From Asterias amurensis (Eukaryota; Echinodermata; Asteroidea; Forcipulatida; Asteriidae), in contig NC_092657.1 of assembly GCF_032118995.1 (NCBI RefSeq), positions 5,348,391-5,412,390 on the forward strand: a stretch of DNA of 64,000 nucleotides, written 5' to 3'. Below the pieces are notes generated by a model. That model worked only from the letters and a program-made list of their open reading frames with translations, searched no databases and was not told the DNA's origin. Positions 43,953 through 55,113 of this stretch are shown here, in pieces (position 1 is the stretch's first letter; every line of letters starts with the position of its first letter). The translations under genes were made by a program, and so were the position numbers.

Positions 43953-46881
43953 ATGAATGCCTTCATTCTCCTCGGCCTGGTGGCGGTCATCGCTGTTGTT
44001 TATGTAGATGCTCATGGTCGAATGTGGGAACCAGCGGGTAGAGGATCAGAATGGAGACGAGGTTTCCAGGTCCCAGAAGAGAAGAAAGATTACAATGATA
44101 TGGAAGGCTTTTGCGGAGGAAGAACGGTAAGTAACACTATAATTTGCATGCCGGTGTAACGGTAGTGTCACGGGGAATTATGTGCCCCCCCCCCCCCCAC
44201 CCGTTCAACGGGCTGAGGGGACATAATTTCCTAGGGGATTCTGTCCAGCCCGTAGGGATTTCTTTCCGCCAGGGGAATAACCTAACAAGAGACAGTTTAT
44301 CCTAGGTGATACTGTCTCGGTGCGTTGTACCCTAGACATACAAAAATTGGTTGGGGGATTCACCGGGGGGAGGGGAACCTCCGTCCACATCGGTGTCATG
44401 AATCTTACTGTGCGTGTGTGGCCCATAGAGCTGCATATAAACTTATTAGACACGATGCTACTATTCAGTTGTTTCATTGATTTACAGTTTAGTCCGTGCT
44501 ACTCCCAGACCAATTAAAATGCTACTGGTCAGGAAAATAATAACGGGAAAATTAACGAAATGCACGGGTTCACGTGGGACGGGGAGAGGAAGGGGGCATG
44601 GAGATTTGGACACGGTGATACGTGGGACGTGGGAGGGAACGGTACTTTTTGTTACGGGGGAACGATGGCATGTGGACATTAACTTATTATTTTAAAACGT
44701 CGCCGTTTTTTCCAACAATGTTACCATCACGCCCAAAGGTTTCCCTTTGCCACGGTAGTTTAGCACTGTACAATTATAGAACTCTGCAATGAGGACTATA
44801 ATCAATTTGATGGTTCGCCCCCCCCCCAAAAAAAAAAAAACGCACTCAAAGTATAGGCTCAAACTGTCTTTGGGTTAGTGGAGTAATTTTGAGTGGGCGA
44901 CACAAACGTAAAGATTGGATTAGGCCCCGCCTCTCTGTACACTCGGCCTATTCAACTATGGAAGGGGTGAATTATGTTTAATCAGTTATAATATTTAAAG
45001 TAGTGATCTTTTAATAGCGCCCTCAGAATCAGGAGGTGGACAGGGATTTTATAGATCAGAAAAAACTCATGATTACGTCATATCGAAGCTTTTCGTTCCC
45101 CAACAGCGATGTGGGGACTTGACAACGCCTTTTGTTTTAGCCATGTTTAACACTGAAAATAATCATATCGACTGTGTTTATGCTCTATTAGGTACAATGG
45201 CAGCATAACGGTGGCAAGTGTGGTGTATGTGGAGACAACTGGGCCGATCCAGAGCCACGTGAACATGAAGATGGTGGGAGATATGACGCTGGTATTATCA
45301 CAGGGACGTACGCGTCCGGAAAGGTCATCGAAATCCAGGCAAGCTATAATGGGCATCCACCTTAACCAAAGGCGCTGGGATGGGCAAACGTATCGAAAGC
45401 TGCAAAACAAAATGCAATTGTACGATGTTATTTATTTGATTTGGGGGGTTGATCAAACAATTGACTAGAGTGGGGTTCGAACCAACGACCTCCGGAGTAA
45501 CATGACGGCGCTCTACCAACTGTGAGCTATAATGCAGCCCTATGTTGGTGGTCTCTCTATTTTAGTTTTGTCAATATCTGCCGTGTAGCCAGGGATCACA
45601 CACAAACTACTATAATCTGGGAAGCGGCAGCCAGGGGATCATCTTAAAGGGGATGCAACATTTTGTATAAAATGTAACCATTCAGTTTCCCTTGTTGTTT
45701 ATATTGATGTTATTTATTTGTATACAATTTCAGCCGGATGTTACAGCCAATCATCTTGGTTGGATTGAGTTCCGTCTGTGTGCTAGAGATAGCCGAAGCA
45801 CTCCTCTTACCCACCAGTGTTTGGACCAACACGTGTTGGCGGACGTGAAGGGGGAGACTCGTTTCTGGATAGGGAGTGCTAAAGGAGTGCTCAAATTCCA
45901 AATTCAACTCCCTGCTGGTGTCAGGTGCAAAGAATGTGTTATTCAGTGGAAATACAACACAGGCGAGTGCATAATCAATATATTAGAAACACTAAAGGGC
46001 CAGTCACACTGCAGCGATAACGAAAACAATAACGATAAAGACGCAAAGAGAACACATTTTATTGGTTGAATTGCTCCACGCAGAATACGCGCACGCCCAT
46101 TCAACCAATCAAGAAGCGTTCTCTTTGCGTCGTGATCGTTATCGTTTTCGTTATCGCTGCAGTGTGATTCGGCCTTAACATTAAAAATCACAAAACGCCG
46201 TAAAGACAGTTTTTCATAAGTTTAAACGAGATGAGCAAAAAGACAGTTATAATACGTACACAATTATATTGTACAATAAAACCGACACAAAAACAATAAG
46301 AGTCGTTTAACACTTTAACACCACAAGTAAAAGCAATACAGAATAAACAAAAGATTCAAAGGTAACGCCTTCTTAAACAAAAAATGTTATTTAAAATTCC
46401 ACAGTTGATACTGTCCTCAACTGAGTAAGAAGCTGACTTTAGAGAGCCGGACATCAACACTATAAAAAAAAACAATTAAAAACTAAAATTTAAAAAAATT
46501 AAAAAATTACGAAGGCAGAAATTGCTTTGCGTATAATGTTCTTTATTCATCAGATAAACTTTCATAATATTCGAAATTGTTTAAACGTTATGATATTTAT
46601 TCATAAGCAAATACTTCTCACATTGCCCCTCATTGTGAATAATAAATGTGTTACACTTATTGACCGTAGAATAAGTTGAAACATTTTTTTACCGAAAGTA
46701 AATGTTTCAAAGGTAAAATGTATCAAACTTGACCATAATATAACAAACATATTAATAATGTTTTTTTTTCTTGTTTAATTCAGGTAATGACTGGGGTATC
46801 TGTCCCAATGGAAGCGGGTTGGTCGGCTGCTCTGACACACCAGAACAGTTCTACGCATGTGCAAACGTCGAAATTGTTTAA
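43953..46881 (+). CDS. Secreted AA15-type lytic polysaccharide monooxygenase (215 aa)
   Basis: Complete. Exons: 43953-44126, 45192-45338, 45734-45962 and 46784-46881 (TAA). A 20-residue signal peptide (MNAFILLGLVAVIAVVYVDA) is followed by His21, which becomes residue 1 of the mature enzyme. The copper histidine brace is His21 plus His114 in TANHLGW; Phe206/Tyr207 in EQFYACANVEI supply the axial aromatic. AA15 hallmarks are VQWQHNGGKCGVCGDNW, IIT-GTYASGKVIEIQ, FRLC and WGICPNGSG. About 195 mature residues is a single catalytic domain with no binding module. The family oxidatively cleaves chitin or cellulose with copper and a reductant or peroxide; substrate here is unknown. Introns 2 and 3 need GC donors. 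Only intron 1 has a GT donor. It is a lone gene with its own TATA box and poly(A) signals. Confidence 0.93.
45339..45340 (+). other. GC splice donor, LPMO intron 2
   Basis: The junction reads ATCCAG|GCAAGC, joining to TTTCAG|CCGGATG in phase 0. This gives the family-typical KVIEIQ-PDVTANHLGW. The surrounding bases match the strong AG|GCAAG consensus expected of GC donors, and no nearby GT keeps the frame. Confidence 0.85.
45345..45540 (-). mobile_element. tRNA-derived SINE in LPMO intron 2
   Basis: On the minus strand TAGCTCACAGTTGGTAGAGC (A-box) and TTGGTTCGAACCCCAC (B-box) form a tRNA-like head at about 45470-45540. Its body runs toward the exon. A related head fragment, GGTGGTAGAGCGCC, lies near 16790. 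Confidence 0.65.
45963..45964 (+). other. GC splice donor, LPMO intron 3
   Basis: The junction reads AACACAG|GCGAGT, joining to TTCAG|GTAATGACTGG in phase 1. This restores WKYNTGNDWGIC. Using the GT four bases further on would create an immediate TAA. Confidence 0.85.
45994..46176. mobile_element. MITE family F, copy 3 (LPMO intron 3)
   Basis: Termini AAAGGGCCAGTCACACTGCA and TGCAGTGTGATTCGGCCTT, with CAGCGATAACGAAAAC facing GTTTTCGTTATCGCTG. It starts only 31 bp after the GC donor. This is the best-preserved of the three copies. Confidence 0.9.
46177..46783 (+). other. Remainder of LPMO intron 3
   Basis: AT-rich intron sequence ending in a clear pyrimidine tract and CAG at 46783. No additional exon seen. 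Confidence 0.6.
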
Positions 46882-47100
46882 ACATAGCGATAACTATTCA
46901 CAACATTATTAATAGCAAATGGTAAAATGGTGCAAGAATGTTTGAAAAATTGTTAAAAACCAAATAGATTGGAGTTTTGATTTAATAGTTTATATTTGAT
47001 TTTTGTGTGATGTTATCAAGGAAGAGACGAGTCTTGGGTTGGTCAGATTAATGTTCACCTTATCTGGAGTTATAATATATGTTGCAGATTAACAAGAGTG

Positions 47101-47171
47101 AATAAATTGTACTGTTGTTTAGTATTCAAATGTAACCAAAATAATTTCACCTGCAACAACATTCTAATAAA
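47101..47171 (+). terminator. Poly(A) signals of the LPMO gene
   Basis: AATAAA at 47101-47106 and again at 47166-47171, about 220-290 bp after the stop. The second is followed by a GT-rich stretch (TTGTGTCCTGTTTG). The 3'UTR is therefore about 300 nt. Confidence 0.65.
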
Positions 47172-47317
47172 GAAAGCAATCCAAAGCATTTATTGTCTCC
47201 ATTCATTGTGTCCTGTTTGATGACCCAAACTGGTTACAAGTCATCCACCAAAATTTGTGAAACTTGTTTTCGGTTATTGGGTTATCACAGAAAGGCTTTG
47301 CTTGAATTATTATTATT

Positions 47318-47562
47318 CCGTGAAATGCTTTACTTTTTTTAGAAAACAATAAAACAATTATCAATTCTCGATATCGAGAATGAACGGATTTATTTTAAAC
47401 ACATGTCATGACACAGCGAAACGTGCGGAAGCAAGGGTGGTTTTCCCCGATGACCGACGAGCCCTAAATTTTCACTGGTTTGTTATTTTATATATTAGTT
47501 GTGATACACGAAGTGTGGGCCTCTGGACAATACTGTTTACCGATGTTGTGCGATTGCTTTAA
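47318..47562 (-). mobile_element. MITE family B, copy 3 (5'-truncated, reversed)
   Basis: Reverse-orientation match: AACACATGTCATGACACAG, TTGTGATACACGAAGTGTGG and CAATACTGTTTACCGA, ending GCTTTAA at 47562. The central palindrome is TTCTCGATATCGAGAA. Confidence 0.85.
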
Positions 47563-47698
47563 AGGGGACACTCAATTTGCGAAATCCGGGCCATGATCAA
47601 GCAAGCCTTCCTTCTTCCAGTTTTCGTATTTTTCCTCTTTTCCTCTTCTTATTGGGCTCCCTAAAAATGTATATATAAGTGGCACATTTATTGTTTCC

Positions 47699-48083
47699 TT
47701 AAAGGCAGTGGACACTATTGGTAATTACTCAAAATAATTATTAGCATAAAACCTTTCTTGGTGACCAGCAATGGGGAGAGGTTGATGGTATAAAACATTG
47801 TGAGAAACGGCTCCCTCTGATGTGCCATATGTTTTCGAAAAGAAGTAATTTTCCACGAATTTGATTTTGAGACCTCAGATTTAGAACTTGAGGTCTCGAA
47901 ATCAACCATCTAAACGCACACAACTTCGTGTGACAAGGGTGTTTTTTCTTTCATTATTATCTTGCAACTTCGACGACCAATTGAGCTGAAATTTTCACAG
48001 GTTTGTTATTTTATGCATATGTTGAGATACACCAAGTGAGAAGACTGGTCTCTGACAATTACCAATAGTGTCCAGTGTGTTTA
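47699..48083 (+). mobile_element. MITE family A, full-length copy
   Basis: TTAA at 47699, then AGGCAGTGGACACTATTGGT. The far end is ACCAATAGTGTCCAGTGTG followed by TTTA. Internal blocks GAAACGGCTCCCTCTGATG and TTCTTTCATTATTATCTTGC match the family. Confidence 0.9.
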
Positions 48084-50024
48084 CCCAAAGGCAGATACGT
48101 TATCGTTGAGAGCATTGGTTTCTATATTGTTTTACTTTGTCGCCATGCAGTTGTCGTTATAAATCACATTACTTCTGCATTCAAACAACATAGTTACCTT
48201 CTTTACGAACGTTGTATTGTTCAATTTCGAGTTCTCTGTTTTCAGCCTTATAACTACACATGGTGTACCATAAAGCAAATACCCAAAATACCTATTTTGT
48301 CGCGCAACGCCCCCTGTTGAAATAAACTGCTAGTCCAGGAAGCTAACTAGAGAGCGCTGGCTCTGGACGGCCTTACCGGAAAAACCCCGAGCGGCTAGCA
48401 CCATTGGGACTGATATATACCGTCCCGATCTGATACAATTACACGGGATCCGAAATAGCATGCAAGTAGTTTCATTGAAGCGCTGCAATGGTTTTCTTTG
48501 AGGAACTAAAAATTTAGATTTCGCAATGTGCACTAAGACAACACTGTATCCTGTGGACCATTGGCTCGATATCCGTCTCACACATTAGGTCTGTAAGGAT
48601 GTCCGGCCGACCATCGTTTTAGAACGAATCAAACTTTTCCCTCTAAAAGGACTGACAAGGACCTGGCAAAAAGTCTTTTACTACAAACATTGGAATAATA
48701 ATGCACTGTCCGTCAAGGAAGTAATTTCGGTTGAACGATCTTACATGTATATCAACATGTACCGCGTATCAACTAGAAATCAAACCGTTGGAAACCAATG
48801 ACGTCATTTCATTTTTGAAATGGCAGCTCAATTTCCTTACGAAGGTAAACCATTAGATACAAACTCCAAACAAACCGACTAAATAATCGGGTAATTGGTA
48901 TCGAAAAATGACAGAATCGATCCCGCATCCAAATAATTCCCATTCAAATCATTAGTACGTCAGGTGAAAGTTCAAATTTCTTCACGTCCCGTTCGCAAAT
49001 ATTAAAAATATCGCTTCTTAGTTCAAGTTCGCTCTATTTGGTCATGGAATTGCACTCATTCTTCTGAGACAGTCTGTGAGAGTGCACTAAATCGTTTGTA
49101 TGACAGTTCATGAAAAATAATAGATAATAATAATAAGACTTGTAATGCGCACGTATCCACCCTGCTGGGTGGGAAAGGCTAATTTCTCTTTCAGAAACAG
49201 ACGATATTGTGCTATTTTTTGTTAGAATATTCCCACTCAAATAATTATCCTTATACTCTGACTGTACATTTACACGCAAACTATAATCGTAAGATATATA
49301 ATGTACAAGTAACATAGATGATAAGTAAAGATGTCGTGCCTACATGACTTTTCTGCCGTTGTCGCGGTCTCAGATGTCCGCCGTGCTAGAAGCTCCGGAT
49401 TACCGAATACGGCAGTATTGCGTCATTTCATACCTGCGCATAGCAAGCGAAAGTTGTCGATTTTAGTGCCTCGCTGAGTCGACTTTTTGGCTCGAGCTCG
49501 TGTAGCTGTCATTGCGACGTCCAGAATTAAATCGTGTGATGAACAAGTGGAGCGTCTACGAGCGTCTGTGGATATTCTGCCACAGCAAAGGGACTTTTCT
49601 GGAAACCGGACTGCTGCTAATTTTACCTTAGATATGAGGTTTCGTTTTCGGCTTCTCGATGCTCGTCCCTGACTAGAAATGTTGTGATGACTATGCTCAT
49701 TTAGTTATATGCTGAAAACGAAAATGCTCATCAGTGCTTCTGAATGAGGAAATGACAGCACAAATATTTGCAGTAAGCATCAATATACTTTGCCCAAGTG
49801 TTGTGGCACAGCGTGGCACGAAATATTGCACTGGATGCATTGTTAGCCTTTAGACTCGGGTTGTTTTGTTATTGTAAAGAACAATTGTTCAGTTACCATT
49901 GTTCAATTGTCCAACACCATATAGCTAGAGGCAAACAGTTTAACAATCTTGATTAAACAATTTTTTACATTGCTTCAAACAGAGCCTAAACAGCTTCGCC
50001 TAAACGAAATAGTGAGATATCGTC
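48084..50024. other. Upstream flank of Ig receptor A
   Basis: No gene recognised. A 61-codon frame at 49487-49672 lies in a GC-richer patch but has no family features. A possible acceptor, CTTCAAACAG, 43 bp before the ATG at 50025 hints at a spliced 5'UTR. A short LINE-tail-like AATAATAATAAGACTTGTAA lies near 49123. Confidence 0.35.
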
Positions 50025-51974
50025 ATGCATTTGGTGGCTCTGCAAAGTGTGCTTGTCATCACTGGGTTTCTTGGTGGTGTTGAAGGGCAACTTTCAACAG
50101 TAACTTTAAGTCCGTATGAAGCAAATCCACCAGTTGAGTACGTAGAAGTGACTGAAGGTGACAATTTGACCATGACATGTGCTGTTGCGAACTATTGGCC
50201 ACGGAATGTGTATTGGGGAAAAACTGAATTCAGTGTTTGGTTGACGAAGGACTCGGACGTTTATCCCGATAATTCACGTGTATCGGTGAGAATATTTCAG
50301 GGTGAGCATTATAACATTTATTCTTTGCAGATATCCAACATTTTAACTGAAGATTCTGGGACGTACTTTTGCCATGTTCCATGGAAAAATTGGGCAAACA
50401 GGGTAGGATATGTTGACATTTTCGTTAGGAACTTTCCCAAAGACAAACCTAGTTGTTATACGATTCAAGCTGCAAGTTCAACTTCCGTCTATTGTGACAC
50501 GGTGAACAGTTATCCCGGAGTCAACGTGACATGGACGATTAACGGAGCAGGGGACGACGATATCCCGAACGGCAACGTTTTTTATCACTTTTACAGAGGG
50601 CGCGTGCGGACGGAGCTTCGGTTGAACTCCAATGTTTTGGGGAACCGCCGCACGAGGAAGTTTGTCTGTACCGTCACCAGCTCCGAATTCCCGGGGTTAA
50701 ATCACACTTGCTCGGTCAACGTGATTTTAGGCAGAGACGTAACAACGGAAGCGTACTTCGTTGGGACTGTGCCATCCACTGCAACCGGTTCTCTGGACTC
50801 TGGTTTCACTGGTGTCGACAATGAAGAGACAACGTCAGAATCTCTGCCTGAAACTAAGGGTTCTGATGTCACACAAATCCCATCAGGTTCACCAGTTGTA
50901 GTTACTGATAACACGCTAGCTATTGCCTTAGTGATTCCTGCTCTTTTCATCGTACTTGCCACTGTACTGATTTGTGTTTTGAAACGCCAGAGGCAAAGGA
51001 AAAACCAACGGGGTTTTGGAACAAACAAGACCACATCACCGAACGACCAGACCAATCCCAGTGCAGGAGAAGTTGTCGACCCTTTTTCGTTGGCACAGCT
51101 TCAAAATGACACTTATGCTGACATTTCAAACTCGTCGAACAATACAGGTTTAAACGGGAAGGACGTATCCCCGCGAGCCGGTCAGTTTGACCCCACCAGC
51201 CTGCCTTATTCCGTCACCCCGCTTCAGAAACAGACTATCGACAGTGATGCCGGTATTCCAAGTTTGTCGTGTAAACCAACAGAGGATGTCGAGAACCATA
51301 CTTTATTTCCGTTTGAAATCGAGTTAGACCTCAACGGCGATTGTGTCGTTTACTCACAGATACCGGATGAGTCTGCGAAACGTGACCTTAAGGGCCGGAG
51401 TTCTGATCACAAAACGGTCAAAGCAGAGCACTCTGAGGAACGCCAAGAGGATACTGGTTATGAACTTCTGAAAATTGACTGTCAGGATAGCAGTACATCC
51501 GTGCCGAAATTAAGGACGAACTTGCCTCGAAAGATTGTTGGACAAGCGCAACAAAATGGTTGGCCTGCAGATGAACTTGAAGGAGCCGACGACCATTTCA
51601 TTCAAGATGAATCGGAGGAAGGGAGTGTCGTTAATCCTATATACGAACCTTTTGAGAAGGGGTATAAGAGCCAGTACCCTGTCCCTACAACACAGGATGA
51701 GAGTGGGAAATGGTCAAGTCCTGAAAACGCATTGGTCAAATCAGACAACCCTGCGGAACATCAAGTGGACAATATTCATTACGAAGTTTTAAACGGGGTT
51801 CGTATGGATAGCATGACATCTGCGCTGGGCATTCAGACGAACTCGTCACAAAGTCGGGCACCTCATCATGACGAATACGAAGGAGTCGACGACTATTTAA
51901 TTGGAGACGAATCGGATGAAGGGAGTGTCGACAATCCTATTTATGAACCTTCTGGGAATGGGAAAACTAACTGA
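50025..51974 (+). CDS. Two-Ig-domain type I membrane receptor A with tyrosine-motif tail (649 aa)
   Basis: A single uninterrupted frame. Signal peptide about 1-21. V-like Ig domain about 24-135 (Cys52, Trp64, DSGTYFC at 110-116). Second Ig domain about 142-235 (Cys157, Trp170, Cys215, plus Cys144 and Cys229). N-glycosylation sequons at 47, 167 and 226. A Ser/Thr-rich stalk precedes a TM helix at about 298-319 and a basic stop-transfer KRQRQRK. The ~325-residue tail holds DTYADI (Y364), VVYSQI (Y443), TGYELL (Y479), IHYEVL (Y586) and two NPIYEP motifs (Y540, Y640). VVYSQI and IHYEVL fit the ITIM pattern (I/V-x-Y-x-x-I/L), and NPIY fits the NPxY PTB/clathrin-adaptor motif. Ligand unknown; an immune or adhesion receptor is inferred. 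Paralogue of the gene at 55114. Start chosen because it opens the signal peptide shared by both copies. Confidence 0.85.
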   Translation: MHLVALQSVLVITGFLGGVEGQLSTVTLSPYEANPPVEYVEVTEGDNLTMTCAVANYWPRNVYWGKTEFSVWLTKDSDVYPDNSRVSVRIFQGEHYNIYSLQISNILTEDSGTYFCHVPWKNWANRVGYVDIFVRNFPKDKPSCYTIQAASSTSVYCDTVNSYPGVNVTWTINGAGDDDIPNGNVFYHFYRGRVRTELRLNSNVLGNRRTRKFVCTVTSSEFPGLNHTCSVNVILGRDVTTEAYFVGTVPSTATGSLDSGFTGVDNEETTSESLPETKGSDVTQIPSGSPVVVTDNTLAIALVIPALFIVLATVLICVLKRQRQRKNQRGFGTNKTTSPNDQTNPSAGEVVDPFSLAQLQNDTYADISNSSNNTGLNGKDVSPRAGQFDPTSLPYSVTPLQKQTIDSDAGIPSLSCKPTEDVENHTLFPFEIELDLNGDCVVYSQIPDESAKRDLKGRSSDHKTVKAEHSEERQEDTGYELLKIDCQDSSTSVPKLRTNLPRKIVGQAQQNGWPADELEGADDHFIQDESEEGSVVNPIYEPFEKGYKSQYPVPTTQDESGKWSSPENALVKSDNPAEHQVDNIHYEVLNGVRMDSMTSALGIQTNSSQSRAPHHDEYEGVDDYLIGDESDEGSVDNPIYEPSGNGKTN

Positions 51975-52138
51975 GATTCAACCTAGTTCAGAATTTATCT
52001 CAAAGAAATCTAAGCCGTTTGAAAATGACTTCAAACTTGCTGAGATTGAAAGTGTCGCTTTTAAGCACATCCATGTATTTTTGGATGATAATTAATCTCA
52101 GATCAATCTGACAACTTGAAGATGAAGTATTCGCTTCA

Positions 52139-52297
52139 GCACTTCGAGAAAACAAAGTAATTTTCAACGAATTTGATTTCGAGACCTCATAATTAGATCT
52201 TGAAGTCTCGAAATCAAGCATCTAAAAGCACACAACTTTGTGTAACAACGGTGTTTTTTCTTTCATTATTATCTCGCAAATTTGGCGACCATTACCA
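52139..52297 (+). mobile_element. MITE family A, internal fragment
   Basis: CGAGAAAACAAAGTAATTTT, GATTTCGAGACCTCATAATT and TCTTTCATTATTATCTCGC match the family's middle. Its right flank, AAACGTATACAGACCCTTTA, recurs at about 57533-57554. It lies about 165 bp after the stop of receptor A. Confidence 0.75.
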
Positions 52298-52654
52298 AAC
52301 GTATACAGACCCTTTAATTCAGTGATAACAACTATAGTAAAGATGTCAGATCTTTTGCCGATTTGACCCCAAAATTTTGATTTAAAATTCAATAGGTATT
52401 TTGGTGGGGGTCGAGAAAGTTAGAAGCTTTCATTTGAGCCATTGCTCGAAAAAGTCCGCCAATTATTAGTAGCAGTGACATAAAGTGCTCAAAGTTAGTT
52501 TTTGTCGGGATCCCGACAATATATCACGTGACCAATTCTTATGTGTTTTATAAGAAACGTTTAAAATTTTTGTCATGGTTCTTGACCATTAAAAGTAAAA
52601 GTTAAACTTTGTATTCGTTAGAGCGGGTGATACTCTTTAAAATCGAAAGCGAAA

Positions 52655-52819
52655 TCGAAATCAAATACATGGAAAATTACTCGAAAACTACTCCACTTCA
52701 AAGGGAGCCGTTTCTCACAATGTTTTATACTACCAACCTCTCCCCATTACTCGCCACCAAGTAAGGTTTTATGCTAATAATTATTTTGCGTAATTACCAA
52801 CAGTGTCCACTGCCTTTAA
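52655..52819 (-). mobile_element. MITE family A, terminal half (opposite orientation)
   Basis: CAAAGGGAGCCGTTTCTCAC, ACTACCAACCTCTCCCCATT and ACCAACAGTGTCCACTGCCT, then TTTAA. This is half of an element, reversed relative to the fragment at 52139. Confidence 0.8.
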
Positions 52820-55113
52820 TGTTTGGGGCCAAAAATCTGACGTTTTTTTTTTTTTTTTTGTGCGAAAACAACCAGGAAGTTTGGCATCTATAGGTTAGGT
52901 TTCACAAGGAACTAAGTGTCAAAATACCACACCATACAAGACAAAACAGAAAGCTTTACGCACAAGCTATTTTTATGTTTCCTGTTTATATGTAACTTAT
53001 TTTCAGTTATTAGTCTTTGTTCACTTTTTCGTTTACAGTTTTACAGAACAAAGAAAACACAAAAGATGAAGAAAAAAATTATTACAGGTAATAAACTGTC
53101 GAGGAATTAACACCATTTGTAATTTGTACTAATCCAACAGATAGTTAAGTAATATGTTAGTTTTCGATATATCTATTAATCGAGATTGGTCATTATTAAA
53201 AACAAAAATTATGTTCGGGACTATTAATTATCGATTGGTAATAATAGCCTATATTGTTAATTATCGAGATTGGTTTATCGAAATGGGTAATAAACAATAT
53301 TGGTAATTATCGAGAGTTTTCAGTTTTGGTATCGACTTGATAATCAGTTAAATAATCAACAATATTCAATTTATCTTTTTTGTCTCACTTGTATTGTTTC
53401 TATTGACCTTTTCATCGACACCTCGATCCAACATCGATCCAACATCCAGCAATAACTGTTGCCACACCCGATCTTTACTAACGGTCGCCAGTTACTTCTC
53501 TCGCTCTTTCTCGTTATGAAACATAATTATGCCCTTGTGTATTATAGCCGTTTGTACTATTGCTAGTATTCAGCAACATTTGTTACACAGTAATTTTCTA
53601 AATTATATCTACCGTGTTTACGGTTTCGGTCATGCAAATAATCAAGTTCGGACCAGCAAAATATCTGTTTTATTGACAATAATCTTTGAAGTGGATTGAA
53701 TTTAAATAAATGTTCAACATACAAATGTTTATGTACGGTCTTGGTTTGGGGATTGAAACTTCAATTTCCTTTTCGTCATAAGATAATCACCCGATCTTGA
53801 AATCGAACCGACATATCCGGGTAGAATGACATCTGAAACTGATGATAAGAAATCAGTTACACGACCACTGATAATACTATTTCCATTCGAAATACCGGTT
53901 AGACTTGTATACAAGTCGTTAATGGTTCGTCACGGTGATAGTCGAGTCGTGGTGAGTGGCGTGTACTGGTTCAGCCTCCGTGATCGAGTACTGTTCTCGC
54001 GAGATCACTGCTCCCACGCGGAGCTCGCCGCTGCGCACACACTCCCTACTCACAGCGCCAGAGCAGCAGTCTCCCTGCTGTGGGCCAGCAGTCTCGCTGT
54101 GGGCCAGCAGTCTCGCGAGAATACTAACCAGTGTTGCGGGAATCGCGGAGAGAGTTGGACCGCTGTCACCGCGACAGACAACGACTTGTCAACGAGTTTA
54201 AGTACCGGTTTTGGTTCCTCCATCACGAGTAAAAGTCTCTTTCAGTTCAAGGCCGTTTCATTCACTGAACACGGACGAACGAACTCTGTGTGGTGGTGGG
54301 TTTTTTTTATAGCCCACGTAACTAGCAAAAACAAGTGTACGTTCATCTATTGTCCGAGTACTCAGCTGTAAAGTGGGAGTTACCGATTTTGTTGACCCGT
54401 GTACGGTGCACGTAATGCACCTTTACGCACATATACAACTACATTAGAGCACATAAGTTGCTGCTTTTTCTGTTCTATATTCTGGAGTATAGCATGAAAA
54501 GTGCAGCCCTCATATTGTGCATGTCATAGAAGCAGTCCCAACTTCGTAAACTGATACTGATGAGACGCTAAGGCACTGCTTGACACCTGTGTTAACATGA
54601 TACATGACTACTACTGCTGTAAGTTTGTATCCGTACCATGTATATGCAGTTGTGACTATATCACGTGCACCGTTCGACACTGTCAGACAACTGATCATCA
54701 TGGCGTGTGATGATATGGACATGCAAATATAATGATCCGAACTCTGTGTTTAGAGCTCCATGGTTATAGAGAGCATAGAGAAAGCTTATAGAGTAAGAAC
54801 ATCAATAAAGCAGAGCCCCTGCGGTAAAAGGAACACGTAACCGAAGTTTTGTGTAAGCATTGGAGCATAGAGCAATAAACCCCTATGTTAGGGGGAGCGA
54901 GGTGAGTCTTCACACAAACTACTGTGGTTTAAAATATCGCTTTTGCGAAGTTTTGTTGAACGGCACAAAAAACTGCCATGAAAATTTCAAACCATTACCA
55001 AATAATACACACGTCACAAACCGTAACACCATGACACTCCTTTAGAACAACTGGCTTTGTGTACTGTACCGAGACTTGGGAGGAACTCACTTTGTACATA
55101 GGGAAATGTCGCC
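52820..55113. other. Inter-receptor spacer
   Basis: AT-rich at 52820-53780, including a stretch with many ATCGA/TCGAT words (53165-53460). It turns GC-richer at 53940-54240, with a CTGTGGGCCAGCAGTCTCG duplication. No clear promoter for receptor B; a 61-codon frame at 54860 looks incidental. Confidence 0.4.
53826..54371 (+). CDS. Hypothetical 181-codon ORF, doubtful
   Basis: Long for this base composition, and it covers the GC-rich patch between the two Ig genes. It has no signal peptide, TM helix or domain I can name. It includes a low-complexity Ala/Ser/Leu stretch from an internal duplication (LLWASSLAVGQQS), and other frames are also partly open. It could be a chance ORF, a 5'UTR exon of receptor B, or a fragment of an unknown gene. 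Confidence 0.2.
   Translation: MTSETDDKKSVTRPLIILFPFEIPVRLVYKSLMVRHGDSRVVVSGVYWFSLRDRVLFSRDHCSHAELAAAHTLPTHSARAAVSLLWASSLAVGQQSRENTNQCCGNRGESWTAVTATDNDLSTSLSTGFGSSITSKSLFQFKAVSFTEHGRTNSVWWWVFFIAHVTSKNKCTFIYCPSTQL

Noticed and set aside
49487-49672. 61-codon Arg/Ala-rich ORF upstream of receptor A
   Set aside because: No splice partner or domain; kept only as part of the upstream flank.
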